A stretch of DNA of 18,636 bases from Chitinophagaceae bacterium (GTDB taxonomy: Bacteria > Bacteroidota > Bacteroidia > Chitinophagales > Chitinophagaceae): contig JANYEU010000235.1 in NCBI GenBank assembly GCA_025362915.1, positions 1-18,636 on the forward strand, in the 5' to 3' direction. Both the position numbers and the translations under genes were made by a program. Of the stretch, positions 8,309 through 15,060 are shown piece by piece (the stretch's first letter is position 1; the number at the start of each line of letters is the position of its first letter). The notes beneath the pieces were generated by a model. The model did no database searches and had not been told where the DNA came from. It saw only the letters and a program-made list of their open reading frames with translations.

Positions 8309-8635
8309 GGGCTGGGTTATTATGTCCTGTAATGGCTTGGTATTGTTAAGGAAAGTCATTCATTTACCCTAAGGTTGAAGCGATTTTCCCGAAGGTTGAA
8401 GCGATTCCCAGCACAGGAATTGCATTTTCCCGAGTGTAAAAAGCAGAAAAAGCGCGGTTAAAGGGTACTTCTTTTATAAAAAAAGAAGAAGATGTTTTAT
8501 TATTAGCAATTTGCTCACATCTTTACTGTCAATTGCTAGCTGAATAAAATAGGCAACCAAATATTTTGCTAATATTGTTGGTCTGAAGACACAACGGCGA
8601 GTGGAGAACAGAAAACAAGGGCAGAAAAAATAATT
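8309..8635. other. 327-base non-coding spacer with tandem repeat and A/T hairpin
   Basis: The spacer separates the GH-A-like gene from the abortive-infection gene. It contains a tandem array of 21-base period (about 8350-8432). It also has an A/T-rich hairpin, CTTCTTTT (8468-8475) with AAAAGAAG (8481-8488), that could weakly terminate the upstream gene. No credible ORF or clear Bacteroidota promoter (TTG ... TAnnTTTG) was found; the promoter of the next gene must lie in its right half. Confidence 0.6.
8350..8432. repeat. Intergenic tandem array, 21-base period (array A)
   Basis: AAGGTTGAAGCGATT occurs at 8371-8385 and again at 8392-8406, exactly 21 bases apart. The flanking units keep part of the pattern: an ATTT-x-CCC block ends at 8370, 8391 and (one base out of phase) 8432. 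So two near-identical units sit inside three to four decayed ones. Function unknown. Confidence 0.7.
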
Positions 8636-9445
8636 ATGATAGAAAAAGAAACATTCTCGAAGAGATTTGGTCACCATACGCAAAGGATAAAAGAAATAAC
8701 TATTAGAGAAGATGCACCACTAGGTCTACGTCGTTATTTGCCTATTGCTTTTTATGAGCTTAATAAAAAGCCTTCAGATTTACGTTTTATTATTTGTAGA
8801 TATTTAAAAGTTTCCCCTGATTATAATAATTGGTCCGAATATCCTAACATTGATGGGGAAGTATCTGAACTTATAGAAAGTTGTGATTGGTATTTAATAT
8901 ATGATATTATAGAAATAATTATAGGCGGTCTCGCTGGACTTGAAAAAGAAAAGTTTATTTATGACATTAATGATTACTTCCTTATAAATGGAATTGGATG
9001 GAAGATTATTGATGAGCAAATTCGAATAAGAGGAGATAAAGTTTTTGAAACCGCAATTGAGAACGTTGTAACAATACTTGAAATTGCAAAACTTAAAACA
9101 GCAAAGTCGGAAATAAGAGAAGCAATTATAGATTTATCTCGAAGACCTTTGCCTGATATAACTGGTGCGATACAACACTCCTTAGCTTGTTTAGAATGCG
9201 TTACTAGAGAAATTACTGGTGATACAAAGTCAACTCTAGGAGATTTAATGAAGAAATACCCAAATGTAATTCCATCTCCTCTTGACCAAGCTGTAACAAA
9301 AATTTGGGGATTTACATCAGAACAAGGGAGACATTTGAGAGAGGGGCAAGAACCTGAATATCTAGAAGCAGAATTAGTTGTTGAGGTAACTGCGGCAATT
9401 TCAACTTATTTAGGAAAAAAACTTACGGAAAGGAATCGTTTATAA
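8636..9445 (+). CDS. AbiJ-NTD4 / HEPN-type abortive-infection-like protein
   Basis: A 269 aa cytoplasmic protein with no signal peptide. Residues ~7-145 resemble the AbiJ-NTD4 domain: FSKRFGHH near the start, DWYLIYDIIEIIIGG (84-98) and FIYDINDYFLINGIGWKIIDEQI (107-129). Residues ~175-260 resemble the HEPN domain found behind such N-termini: ITGAIQHSLACLECVTREITG (175-195), STLGDLMKK, LDQAVTKIWGFTSEQGRH (216-233), then EAELVVEVTAAISTYL. In this class the HEPN domain often acts in phage-triggered RNA damage. Here the expected R-x4-6-H catalytic spacing is not clear: R232-H233 are adjacent and no His follows, so activity is uncertain. The codons are visibly A/T-richer than in the flanking glycan genes. 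A toxin-antitoxin pair lies directly downstream, consistent with a small acquired defence islet. The family call is from memory of its motifs. Confidence 0.72.
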   Translation: MIEKETFSKRFGHHTQRIKEITIREDAPLGLRRYLPIAFYELNKKPSDLRFIICRYLKVSPDYNNWSEYPNIDGEVSELIESCDWYLIYDIIEIIIGGLAGLEKEKFIYDINDYFLINGIGWKIIDEQIRIRGDKVFETAIENVVTILEIAKLKTAKSEIREAIIDLSRRPLPDITGAIQHSLACLECVTREITGDTKSTLGDLMKKYPNVIPSPLDQAVTKIWGFTSEQGRHLREGQEPEYLEAELVVEVTAAISTYLGKKLTERNRL

Positions 9446-9516
9446 TTATTAAGCCTCCCCTCAATGTTTTATGGTAAATTGCATCTTTACAAAAGCACAA
9501 TCTCAAAATATTTATA

Positions 9517-9759
9517 ATGACAACAACGGCAATCAGAAAAAAATTACACGAGTTTATTGCTGAGGCACCCGATAGTAAAGTGAAAGGAATGTTCCTGCTT
9601 TTGGAGGATGAGATAACTAAAAAAGGAGCGTTTACTTTAACCTCTGAACACTTGAAAATACTAGAAGAAGAGAAAATGAAACATGAAAATGGAGCATCGA
9701 AATCGTATTGTTGGGATGAAGCAAAAGAAATGATTAGGGACAATAATAAAATTGACTAA
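9517..9759 (+). CDS. Small antitoxin of a ParE/RelE-type toxin-antitoxin module
   Basis: An 80 aa hydrophilic protein with predicted helices: AIRKKLHEFIAEAPDSKVKGMFLLLEDEI (residues 5-33), LTSEHLKILEEEKMKHE (41-57) and a C-terminal YCWDEAKEMIRDNN (64-77). The N-terminal helix pair plus the C-terminal SYCWDEAKEMIR stretch is a pattern of Bacteroidota antitoxins paired with ParE-like toxins; the C-terminal part would wrap the toxin and the N-terminal part dimerise. Its stop codon directly abuts the toxin start with no spacer, so the pair is almost certainly translated from one transcript. Such antitoxins usually repress their own promoter, which would lie in the 71 bases after the abortive-infection gene. 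The antitoxin assignment rests mostly on the partner and on size. Confidence 0.75.
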   Translation: MTTTAIRKKLHEFIAEAPDSKVKGMFLLLEDEITKKGAFTLTSEHLKILEEEKMKHENGASKSYCWDEAKEMIRDNNKID

Positions 9760-10050
9760 TTGTATAATCTTATCATTAAACACCGAGCAGTTTTAATGGC
9801 AAAAGATGCCTACACATGGTATGAAACCCAACTTGCTGGCTTGGGAGAATCATTCTTAAAAGATTTAGAACAAACAAATAAAAAACTACTAGCTAATCCA
9901 ACCTTTTATACCACACTTGAAAAGGGATTTAGAAGAATACCTCTCAAAAAGTTTCCATATATAATCATCTATGAGGTATTGGGAAATGAAATTGTAGTTT
10001 ATGCTATTTTTCATACTAGCAGAAACCCAGAAAATAGGTATAGTGATTGA
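9760..10050 (+). CDS. ParE/RelE-family toxin
   Basis: A 96 aa protein of the RelE/ParE fold. It has a first strand YNLIIKHRAVLMAKDAYTWY (residues 2-21), a helix LGESFLKDLEQTNKKLLANP, then FRRIPLKKFPYIIIYEVLGNEIVVYAIFHTSRNPENRY. The RRIPLKKFPYIIIYE and IFHTSRNPENR blocks are typical of the ParE branch, in which members poison DNA gyrase; RelE-like members cut ribosome-bound mRNA, and the sequence alone does not decide. The start chosen is TTG at 9760, immediately after the antitoxin stop. It is needed because the first beta strand would be lost from the next in-frame ATG at codon 13 (9796). Translational coupling is likely. The module sits between the abortive-infection gene and a truncated NYN gene. 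Confidence 0.85.
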   Translation: MYNLIIKHRAVLMAKDAYTWYETQLAGLGESFLKDLEQTNKKLLANPTFYTTLEKGFRRIPLKKFPYIIIYEVLGNEIVVYAIFHTSRNPENRYSD

Positions 10051-10104
10051 AAATTTAGATTCAAAATTAAGTAGAACGGATCAACTTAAAATAATACATA
10101 CAAA

Positions 10105-10230
10105 ATGAAAGAAGATAAGCTTGCAGTATTGATAGATGCCGACAATGTGCCATACGCCAACATAAAAGAAATGCAGGAGGAGATAGCCAAAAATGTTACA
10201 CCAACCATAAAAAGGGAAGTTTCGCTCTAA
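10105..10230 (+). pseudogene. NYN-domain protein, N-terminal fragment truncated at a terminator
   Basis: The ATG at 10105 opens 41 codons beginning MKEDKLAVLIDADNVPYANI and reaching PTIKR, then EVSL and a stop. KLAVLIDADNVPYANIKEM is the first strand and helix of NYN (LabA/PIN-like) nuclease proteins, carrying the first catalytic Asp pair (DAD, residues 11-13). Full-length relatives continue after TIKR with a GDW-type segment and more than 100 further residues; none of that is present. The last codons fall inside the lyase terminator hairpin (10209-10248), so the gene was cut there by a rearrangement. It is not expected to be functional. Confidence 0.8.
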
Positions 10231-10248
10231 GCGAAGCCTTCCCTTTTT
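10209..10248 (-). terminator. Strong bidirectional terminator of the PL4 lyase gene
   Basis: A long hairpin: arm AAAAAGGGAAG-TTTCGCT (10209-10226), loop CTA, arm AGCGAAG-C-CTTCCCTTTTT (10230-10248), with one unpaired or mismatched position. Both strands end in a T-run, so it can stop transcripts from either side. It lies 22 bases past the stop of the minus-strand lyase gene, its likely original owner. Confidence 0.9.
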
Positions 10249-10270
10249 AAAAACTCAGTGTTTATGTCCT

Positions 10271-12763
10271 CTATAACTTCTCGAACCTGCTAGAAATACT
10301 TTGCGTATCGTTTCTTAATATAATAATATGACTGCCTGCTGCCAAACCTGCAATACTTATCTGATGGCTGTTGGATCCAGTGGTTGCATTGATGGTAACT
10401 TCCTTTACAACAACACCTTTTGCATTGACAATGCTCGCCACTAAAACGCCTGATTCCTTTGTATAAAAGCTGAGCGTCACATTATCCTTTGCAGGATTTG
10501 GAAACAATTTCAAGGCATTATCCTTACTGGTAAAATTAATGCTAACCACATTGCCATAAGTGGTCTTCCCGCTTTTATCCACTTGCTTAATGCGGTAATA
10601 GTTCAATCCTGTTAAAGGGGTATTATCAGTAAATCCATAATCTACCTTATCAATGCTATTACCCTTTGAGGCTATTTTATTAATGGTGGTAAACGTGGTT
10701 CCATCAACAGAACGTTGCACTTCAAAGTGATCATTATTTTGTTCAGTAAGTGTTGCCCAATGCAATATGGCAGTTGTGTTTTCCTTGGTTATGGTTAAGG
10801 GAAGGGATTTAATTGGCAATGGGTCTCCTAGGGATGTGCCAGATGCTTCCATGCGTACGTAATCGAACATGACATCGCCAATGGAACCTGTATTACGCAT
10901 GGTAAGAATCACTTGATTGGCTCCTGCCTTCAATAGTTTTCCGTTAAATAACAATCGCATATCACCAAATGATCCATGTATGCCTTTTCTTACCTTGGCA
11001 TTTACCTGATTGGGGGGGATGGTACCCGTAGTGGTATTGATATAGGTACCATTCACTTTTACTATCACCGCCGAACTGTTCGAAGCCGCAAAGGCAAGAT
11101 ACATAGCCGCCGTGTTGATGCCTGCCTTTGGTGCTGTAGTCAGGTTGAAGTTTATCTTCCATGCTGGTGCGGCAGTTTGGGCAGTCTTGTCATAATTCAT
11201 CACAAAATTCCAGTCGGTTTTAATATCGCTCTGACCGATTGTGAAGTTCACACCAGTAGGAAACTCATCTGGATAATCCATAAACTTACCCCAATGTGTG
11301 CTAGGGAATGTATCACTTCTCCACCAATCCGTACCATGTTTGTATTCGCCGGCAGACCTGTCTGGAATCCCTATTTCCCATGCAGTGGGTGCGGTTCTGA
11401 TGGGCGTCCATACCACATCGCCCAATGCGCTTGTACTGTCTGCCGCTACAGTCAGATAGTTAAGCTTCGACATTTGTCCGGCGGCACTTGAACCGAAGGC
11501 ATAGATGTTATATTTACCTGGATGCACATGCGAAATAGTAAAGTTGCCCATACTATCCGTACGGATCCAGAACTGATAATTCTTTGCCCACATCTGAAAA
11601 TCCGTGATGCCCGTTGAGGATTTCGGGGTTGCCGCCACGCCCACCCACATGTTTGCAGCAAGCACGCCCGGTGTTGTTGTATCGCTTATTATTAACTTGC
11701 CAGTTACGGTTCCACGTTGCTTTTCTTGGAGGTAGTTGGCATTGTTAAACCAAGTATAAGGCCAAGCAGATTGTTCGGCAAGGGCTTGTGTTTGTGCATC
11801 AGCCCATAAGGCAGACCAAGCGTTGGGTGTACCAGTGGGTACACTGTTGCAATAAATCAGGAATGGGCCATATAATTTCTTAAAAGTTTCTGCAGAATCC
11901 ATATCTAAGTCCTTACCCATACCATAGTGTTCGCCATTCAGCATATTCAACATGGTAGAGCCATTGTGGCACATCAATTCCCTTTTCATAGGTCCGCCAT
12001 TATAATATTCCTTGCTCGGTGCGGTCACCCAGATGCCTAGGTTCTTTGTGGTACTGCTCCATCCCCAAACATTAATGTCGCCAAAGTCTGCACTATAATC
12101 ATACTTACACTCGTACATGTTCTTATAAATACCTGTATTAAGAAGTTCTACTTCTGGAGGTGCCCCTGTTACCGCACTACCGTTTGCCCAATCGCTATAG
12201 GTAGCCATTTTTCTATTACGGAGGCTATCCACACTCAACCAATCGAACGTGGAACCCGGATAACTTGCCATCCGCCATTCGCCACCGGGGTTTGCAGGGT
12301 AATTTGCGGGATGGGTAAGCATTGCAGCTGCATAAATACCTTGCGACCCTCTTGTCAACGAATAATAAACATCCACATCCATGGCAGCGGTGCTGGTATC
12401 GCCCTTCCATTTCATGTGCAATTGTATTTCAGCGTAATCTCCATTGGTTGTTGTGGAATCTGCGTTCAATGTATAGGTACAGCCAGAAGGGTTTTGGTAA
12501 TTGGGCATATTCCAACTCCAATAAACCGACCCGCCTTTGTACCCGCCCGCAAGCATGTTGTACCCTTTAAAGCTATAATTGGTGATAGTTGCAGTAGACT
12601 TGGTAATAGTGGCCGATATGATGCCGTTGCTCATGGTAACTGTGCTGCCATTGTCTGTCAAGGTAACATTGGGGCCGCTACCTGTTCCGCCACCGGGAAC
12701 ATTTGCAAAAGAAATGTTTGCAATAAGGATAGCAAACAGCAAGAGAGCACAGCTTTTAATCAT
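10271..12763 (-). CDS. Secreted rhamnogalacturonan lyase (PL4) with T9SS sorting domain
   Basis: An 830 aa exported polysaccharide lyase that cleaves the rhamnogalacturonan-I backbone by beta-elimination. The signal peptide is 1-20 (CALLLFAILIANISFA|N). The PL4 beta-sandwich catalytic domain spans ~30-340, with YYSLTRGSQGIYAAAMLTHP (133-152), YECKYDYSADFGDINVWGW (217-235) and NGGPMKREL...NGEHYG (255-281). By comparison with fungal PL4, K220 and H279 are the likely catalytic Lys and His. An FN3-like domain (350-425, GTVTGKL ... PGKYNIYAFG) and a CBM-like domain (460-640, WEIGIPDRSAGEYKHG) follow in the PL4 order. An extra beta domain (650-745) and a Por-type sorting tail (748-830, LKLFPNPAKDNVTLSF) indicate export through the type IX system. 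A terminator lies 22 bases downstream. The gene is probably monocistronic. Confidence 0.92.
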   Translation of the reverse strand: MIKSCALLLFAILIANISFANVPGGGTGSGPNVTLTDNGSTVTMSNGIISATITKSTATITNYSFKGYNMLAGGYKGGSVYWSWNMPNYQNPSGCTYTLNADSTTTNGDYAEIQLHMKWKGDTSTAAMDVDVYYSLTRGSQGIYAAAMLTHPANYPANPGGEWRMASYPGSTFDWLSVDSLRNRKMATYSDWANGSAVTGAPPEVELLNTGIYKNMYECKYDYSADFGDINVWGWSSTTKNLGIWVTAPSKEYYNGGPMKRELMCHNGSTMLNMLNGEHYGMGKDLDMDSAETFKKLYGPFLIYCNSVPTGTPNAWSALWADAQTQALAEQSAWPYTWFNNANYLQEKQRGTVTGKLIISDTTTPGVLAANMWVGVAATPKSSTGITDFQMWAKNYQFWIRTDSMGNFTISHVHPGKYNIYAFGSSAAGQMSKLNYLTVAADSTSALGDVVWTPIRTAPTAWEIGIPDRSAGEYKHGTDWWRSDTFPSTHWGKFMDYPDEFPTGVNFTIGQSDIKTDWNFVMNYDKTAQTAAPAWKINFNLTTAPKAGINTAAMYLAFAASNSSAVIVKVNGTYINTTTGTIPPNQVNAKVRKGIHGSFGDMRLLFNGKLLKAGANQVILTMRNTGSIGDVMFDYVRMEASGTSLGDPLPIKSLPLTITKENTTAILHWATLTEQNNDHFEVQRSVDGTTFTTINKIASKGNSIDKVDYGFTDNTPLTGLNYYRIKQVDKSGKTTYGNVVSINFTSKDNALKLFPNPAKDNVTLSFYTKESGVLVASIVNAKGVVVKEVTINATTGSNSHQISIAGLAAGSHIIILRNDTQSISSRFEKL

Positions 12764-12998
12764 AATAACACGCGTTTGGGGTGAAAACTAGCCTAGTGAA
12801 AATGATAAACTGTTATACTCCATCCTGATTTCGGTAAACGCATCTAATTGATAAACTAAATGATATAGAAATGCAACTATCTGCTAGTTTCAACCAGTGA
12901 TTAAAGGATTTTTAGGAGTGTATGTTTGGAAATATGATTGTTTAATCAAGATAAAAGAAAAGCTTAATCCGCAAAGGGATTACCAAAAGAGAGTGCAG

Positions 12999-13031
12999 CT
13001 GGATGCTGAAATAAAATATTTCAGCATCCAG
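12999..13031. repeat. Perfect 15-bp inverted repeat with 3-base loop
   Basis: CTGGATGCTGAAATA (12999-13013) and TATTTCAGCATCCAG (13017-13031) are exact reverse complements around AAA. It has no adjacent T-run on either strand, so it is not a standard terminator. It could be an mRNA 3'-end stabiliser, a protein-binding palindrome or a small mobile-repeat remnant. Confidence 0.8.
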
Positions 13032-13068
13032 TATCAAATACTGTTATCAGAATACATGTACTGTAATG

Positions 13069-13093
13069 CTGATGTACTTTGTTTGTACATCAG
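13069..13093 (-). terminator. Hairpin downstream of the M48 peptidase gene (possible terminator)
   Basis: A perfect 9-bp stem, CTGATGTAC (13069-13077) with GTACATCAG (13085-13093), has a 7-base T/G-rich loop. It sits 22 bases after the peptidase stop, the same distance at which the acs and PL4 terminators lie. It lacks a T-run, so termination is inferred from position only. Confidence 0.4.
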
Positions 13094-13115
13094 GATGGTG
13101 GTAGAAGCTGAAGTA

Positions 13116-13949
13116 TTAATGTTGCGGATGATAGTATTTGGCTACTGTTTCGTCCATTACACTTTGTAGTTGTGCAATCCTGTTTTCATCGCTTGGATGC
13201 GTACTCAAGAACTCAGGTGGCTTCTGGCTACCGGCAAACTGTTCCATCCTATGCCAAAAATTTATGGCTTCGTGTGGATCATAACCTGCCAAGGCAGTAA
13301 ATATCAGTCCATACTTATCGGCTTCGTATTCATCATTACGGCTAAAAGGCAACATAATACCATATTGTGTGCCCAAACCATAAGCGGTGCCAAACAATTG
13401 TTGTGTTTCTTGTGGTTTATTTGCCAAAGCAATAGATAATGCTTGCCCGCCAAACTGTTGTATCAACCCTTGGCTCATGCGTTCCTTGCCATGTTTTGCA
13501 AGTGCATGTGTTACTTCATGACCTATTACCACGGCAAGCGAAGCCTCGTTTTGTGTGATGGGCAAAATGCCTGTGTAAACTACTATTTTACCTCCTGGCA
13601 TACACCAAGCATTGGCTTCGGAGCTTTGCACCGTGTTTATCTCCCATGCGTAGCCATCTAGTTCGCTTGTTCGGCCAAGGTCTGCATAATATTGTTTTAC
13701 GGCCGTAATAATCTTGTTGCTCACCTTGTTTACGATAGCCGCATCCTTATTTCCCCCTCTTATGGGTACTACCTTATTGGTACTTATAAATTGTTTGTAT
13801 TGCGTGGCAGAAGTACTCATTACCTCATCATCCGATACAAGGCTCAACTGACTTCTATGCGTAAGTGTATTGGTGGTGCAACCAATCAATATGGCAAGCG
13901 TTGTTATTATTATTGCAGGTGCCAAATACTTTTTAAATTTCATCTTCAT
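13116..13949 (-). CDS. M48 family metallopeptidase, outer/inner membrane lipoprotein
   Basis: A zinc metallopeptidase of the M48 family (LoiP/BepA-like class), expected in the cell envelope. From the chosen ATG the protein is 277 aa: a lipoprotein signal MKMKFKKYLAPAIIITTLAI with lipobox LIGC (Cys24), then the M48 domain. The zinc motif HEVTH is at 144-148 with catalytic Glu145; the third zinc ligand is in NDEYEADKYG (Glu207), and STHPSDENRIAQL (249-261) is the conserved C-terminal block. The open frame extends 12 codons further upstream (to 13985), but those residues (RYLYLYNKKIV) would bury the signal peptide, so the internal ATG is preferred. Likely role: envelope protein quality control. 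It sits among secreted enzymes but has no obvious operon partner. Confidence 0.92.
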   Translation of the reverse strand: MKMKFKKYLAPAIIITTLAILIGCTTNTLTHRSQLSLVSDDEVMSTSATQYKQFISTNKVVPIRGGNKDAAIVNKVSNKIITAVKQYYADLGRTSELDGYAWEINTVQSSEANAWCMPGGKIVVYTGILPITQNEASLAVVIGHEVTHALAKHGKERMSQGLIQQFGGQALSIALANKPQETQQLFGTAYGLGTQYGIMLPFSRNDEYEADKYGLIFTALAGYDPHEAINFWHRMEQFAGSQKPPEFLSTHPSDENRIAQLQSVMDETVAKYYHPQH

Positions 13950-14405
13950 AACTATCTTTTTATTATACAAATATAAATACCTCATTGCGTATTAAAGATA
14001 TATCCAGTAATTTTATAAATAAAGCAAAGTATATCTACCCTTATTTGCCAATCGTAATAACTTTTATTGCTCATAAATTATTTTGTTCAACTCTTCGTCC
14101 AAGTTAACTTTTTCAAGCAGATTTTACAATTATTTCACATTTGTTTCTTGAAGATATGAATCAAGGCCGAGCCTAACTGGTAGGGGGATTTAGCGTGTTC
14201 AGGTTACAAACTGGTTTGACAGATACACATAAGTCTCCCGTAGGATGATTTGTGTGTATCTGTGATTTCTTCATAGTTAATACTGATGCCTTGGGGTTCA
14301 CTCACGAATCTCTTATAGTTGTTTCGTGAGTGGAAACCAAGGCAGAGCGCCTTTCGCTACCATCTTCGCTGCTGCCTAACTGCTTGCGCATTTATGGAGA
14401 TATAA
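13950..14405. other. 456-base non-coding region with a two-hairpin element
   Basis: No open frame here resembles a protein. The right side carries two consecutive hairpins (14219-14263 and 14288-14343). A 9-base direct repeat GCCTAACTG brackets them at 14171-14179 and 14374-14382. The left side must hold the promoter of the M48 gene, but no convincing TTG/TAnnTTTG pair with proper spacing was found. Confidence 0.55.
14219..14343. repeat. Two-hairpin intergenic element
   Basis: Hairpin 1: ACAGATACACA (14219-14229) pairs with TGTGTATCTGT (14253-14263). Hairpin 2: the 21-base arm 14288-14308 pairs with 14323-14343, giving a 7-bp outer stem GCCTTGG/CCAAGGC, a 4-base internal mismatch, and a 10-bp inner stem CACTCACGAA/TTCGTGAGTG around a 14-base loop. 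The right half of hairpin 2 recurs in decayed form at 14955-15000. This suggests a dispersed repeat or a structured RNA. Confidence 0.65.
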
Positions 14406-14915
14406 TTATTGATAAACCCTTATTATTGGCACATCAGTAAACACACCAACTGTAATAGAATCGGTTTGCATTAATCCTGTTGAGGAACTAATGCCTTTTA
14501 GCGCACCCATAAATGAACCACTTATTGTATTCCCCGAAACATTAGTGATTATTGTTTGCATATAAAAATCGGTCACGGGAGATAAAAGTGTGGCTTGAGG
14601 AATTGAACTCCAAAAATAAAAGGTTCCCTTGTTACTATGGTATGTAGCTTTTGCTATTAATGAGTCTGTGCCAGCACTACCCAAAGCTTGATTGAAGTTG
14701 TGTAAACTATCGCCGATAGAATAATCGGTATATCCAAAATACAATTCAGCCCTATTGAATTTATTTGACAAGTAGGTATATTTCACCCAAATACTCTTCG
14801 ATTGTACGGGCATCCCTTCAAGCCGACAAGAAGAATAACCAATGCTTTGAACAGTATCTTTTTTGCACGCTACCATAACCAGTAATACCAGTAACACAAT
14901 TACTACTTTTTTCAT
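14406..14915 (-). CDS. Small lipoprotein of unknown function
   Basis: A 169 aa protein from the chosen ATG. It has a clear lipoprotein signal, MKKVVIVLLVLLVMVACKKD, with lipobox VMVAC (Cys17), followed by a beta-rich domain without recognised motifs (WVKYTYLSNKFNRAELYFGY, YMQTIITNVSGNTISGSFMG). The many alternating Ser/Thr/Gly segments suggest a small beta-barrel or sandwich at the cell surface or in the periplasm. The open frame runs 26 codons further upstream to 14993, but that extension lies in a dispersed repeat (14955-15000) and would mask the signal peptide, so it is rejected. The gene stands alone: M48 is more than 450 bases downstream and the GH2 gene diverges upstream. I do not recognise the family. 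Confidence 0.75.
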   Translation of the reverse strand: MKKVVIVLLVLLVMVACKKDTVQSIGYSSCRLEGMPVQSKSIWVKYTYLSNKFNRAELYFGYTDYSIGDSLHNFNQALGSAGTDSLIAKATYHSNKGTFYFWSSIPQATLLSPVTDFYMQTIITNVSGNTISGSFMGALKGISSSTGLMQTDSITVGVFTDVPIIRVYQ

Positions 14916-14954
14916 TATAATTTTATTTAAGGTCTTTATTAAATTTTCTAGTGT

Positions 14955-15000
14955 CTCATAAATCTCTTTTAGTTGTTTTGTAAGTGAAACCAAGGCAGAG
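14955..15000. repeat. Decayed partial copy of the 14301-14347 repeat
   Basis: The stretch aligns with 14301-14347 over its whole length with five substitutions and one single-base gap; both end in AAACCAAGGCAGAG. Four of the five substitutions are transitions and they destroy the hairpin stem. The left stem arm of the complete copy is missing here. Confidence 0.75.
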
Positions 15001-15060
15001 AACTAGTAAATAATGGTGCAAATGTCATCTAATAAGATTTGAGTAATTGCAAAACTATTT

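Larger units (their letters stand above)
12764..13115. other. 352-base spacer with inverted repeats
   Basis: This spacer lies between two minus-strand genes. It must hold the promoter of the PL4 lyase gene near 12764-12900 and the 3' region of the M48 peptidase gene. Two perfect inverted repeats occupy 12999-13031 and 13069-13093. A plus-strand open frame across it (12897-13169) has no recognisable protein features. Confidence 0.6.

Noticed and set aside
8350..8432. CRISPR array
   Set aside because: The 21-base units abut each other with no unique spacers, and no cas genes are present.
8468..8488. A/T hairpin as a definite terminator of the GH-A-like gene
   Set aside because: The stem is almost all A-T pairs, lies 160 bases past the stop and has no clear T-run, so I only mention it in the spacer entry.
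12897..13169. 90-codon plus-strand open frame
   Set aside because: It runs through two perfect inverted repeats and into the M48 gene on the other strand, and its Tyr/Cys/Met-rich product resembles no protein domain.
13950..13985. Upstream start for the M48 peptidase
   Set aside because: The extra 12 residues would precede a complete lipoprotein signal peptide with lipobox LIGC, so the internal ATG is the better start.
14141..14400. tRNA or other standard RNA gene in the structured spacer
   Set aside because: No cloverleaf, TTC-arm or anticodon stem could be formed; the hairpins are long simple stems.
14916..14993. Upstream start for the small lipoprotein
   Set aside because: The 26-residue extension is encoded partly by a dispersed repeat and would bury the signal peptide MKKVVIVLLVLLVMVAC.
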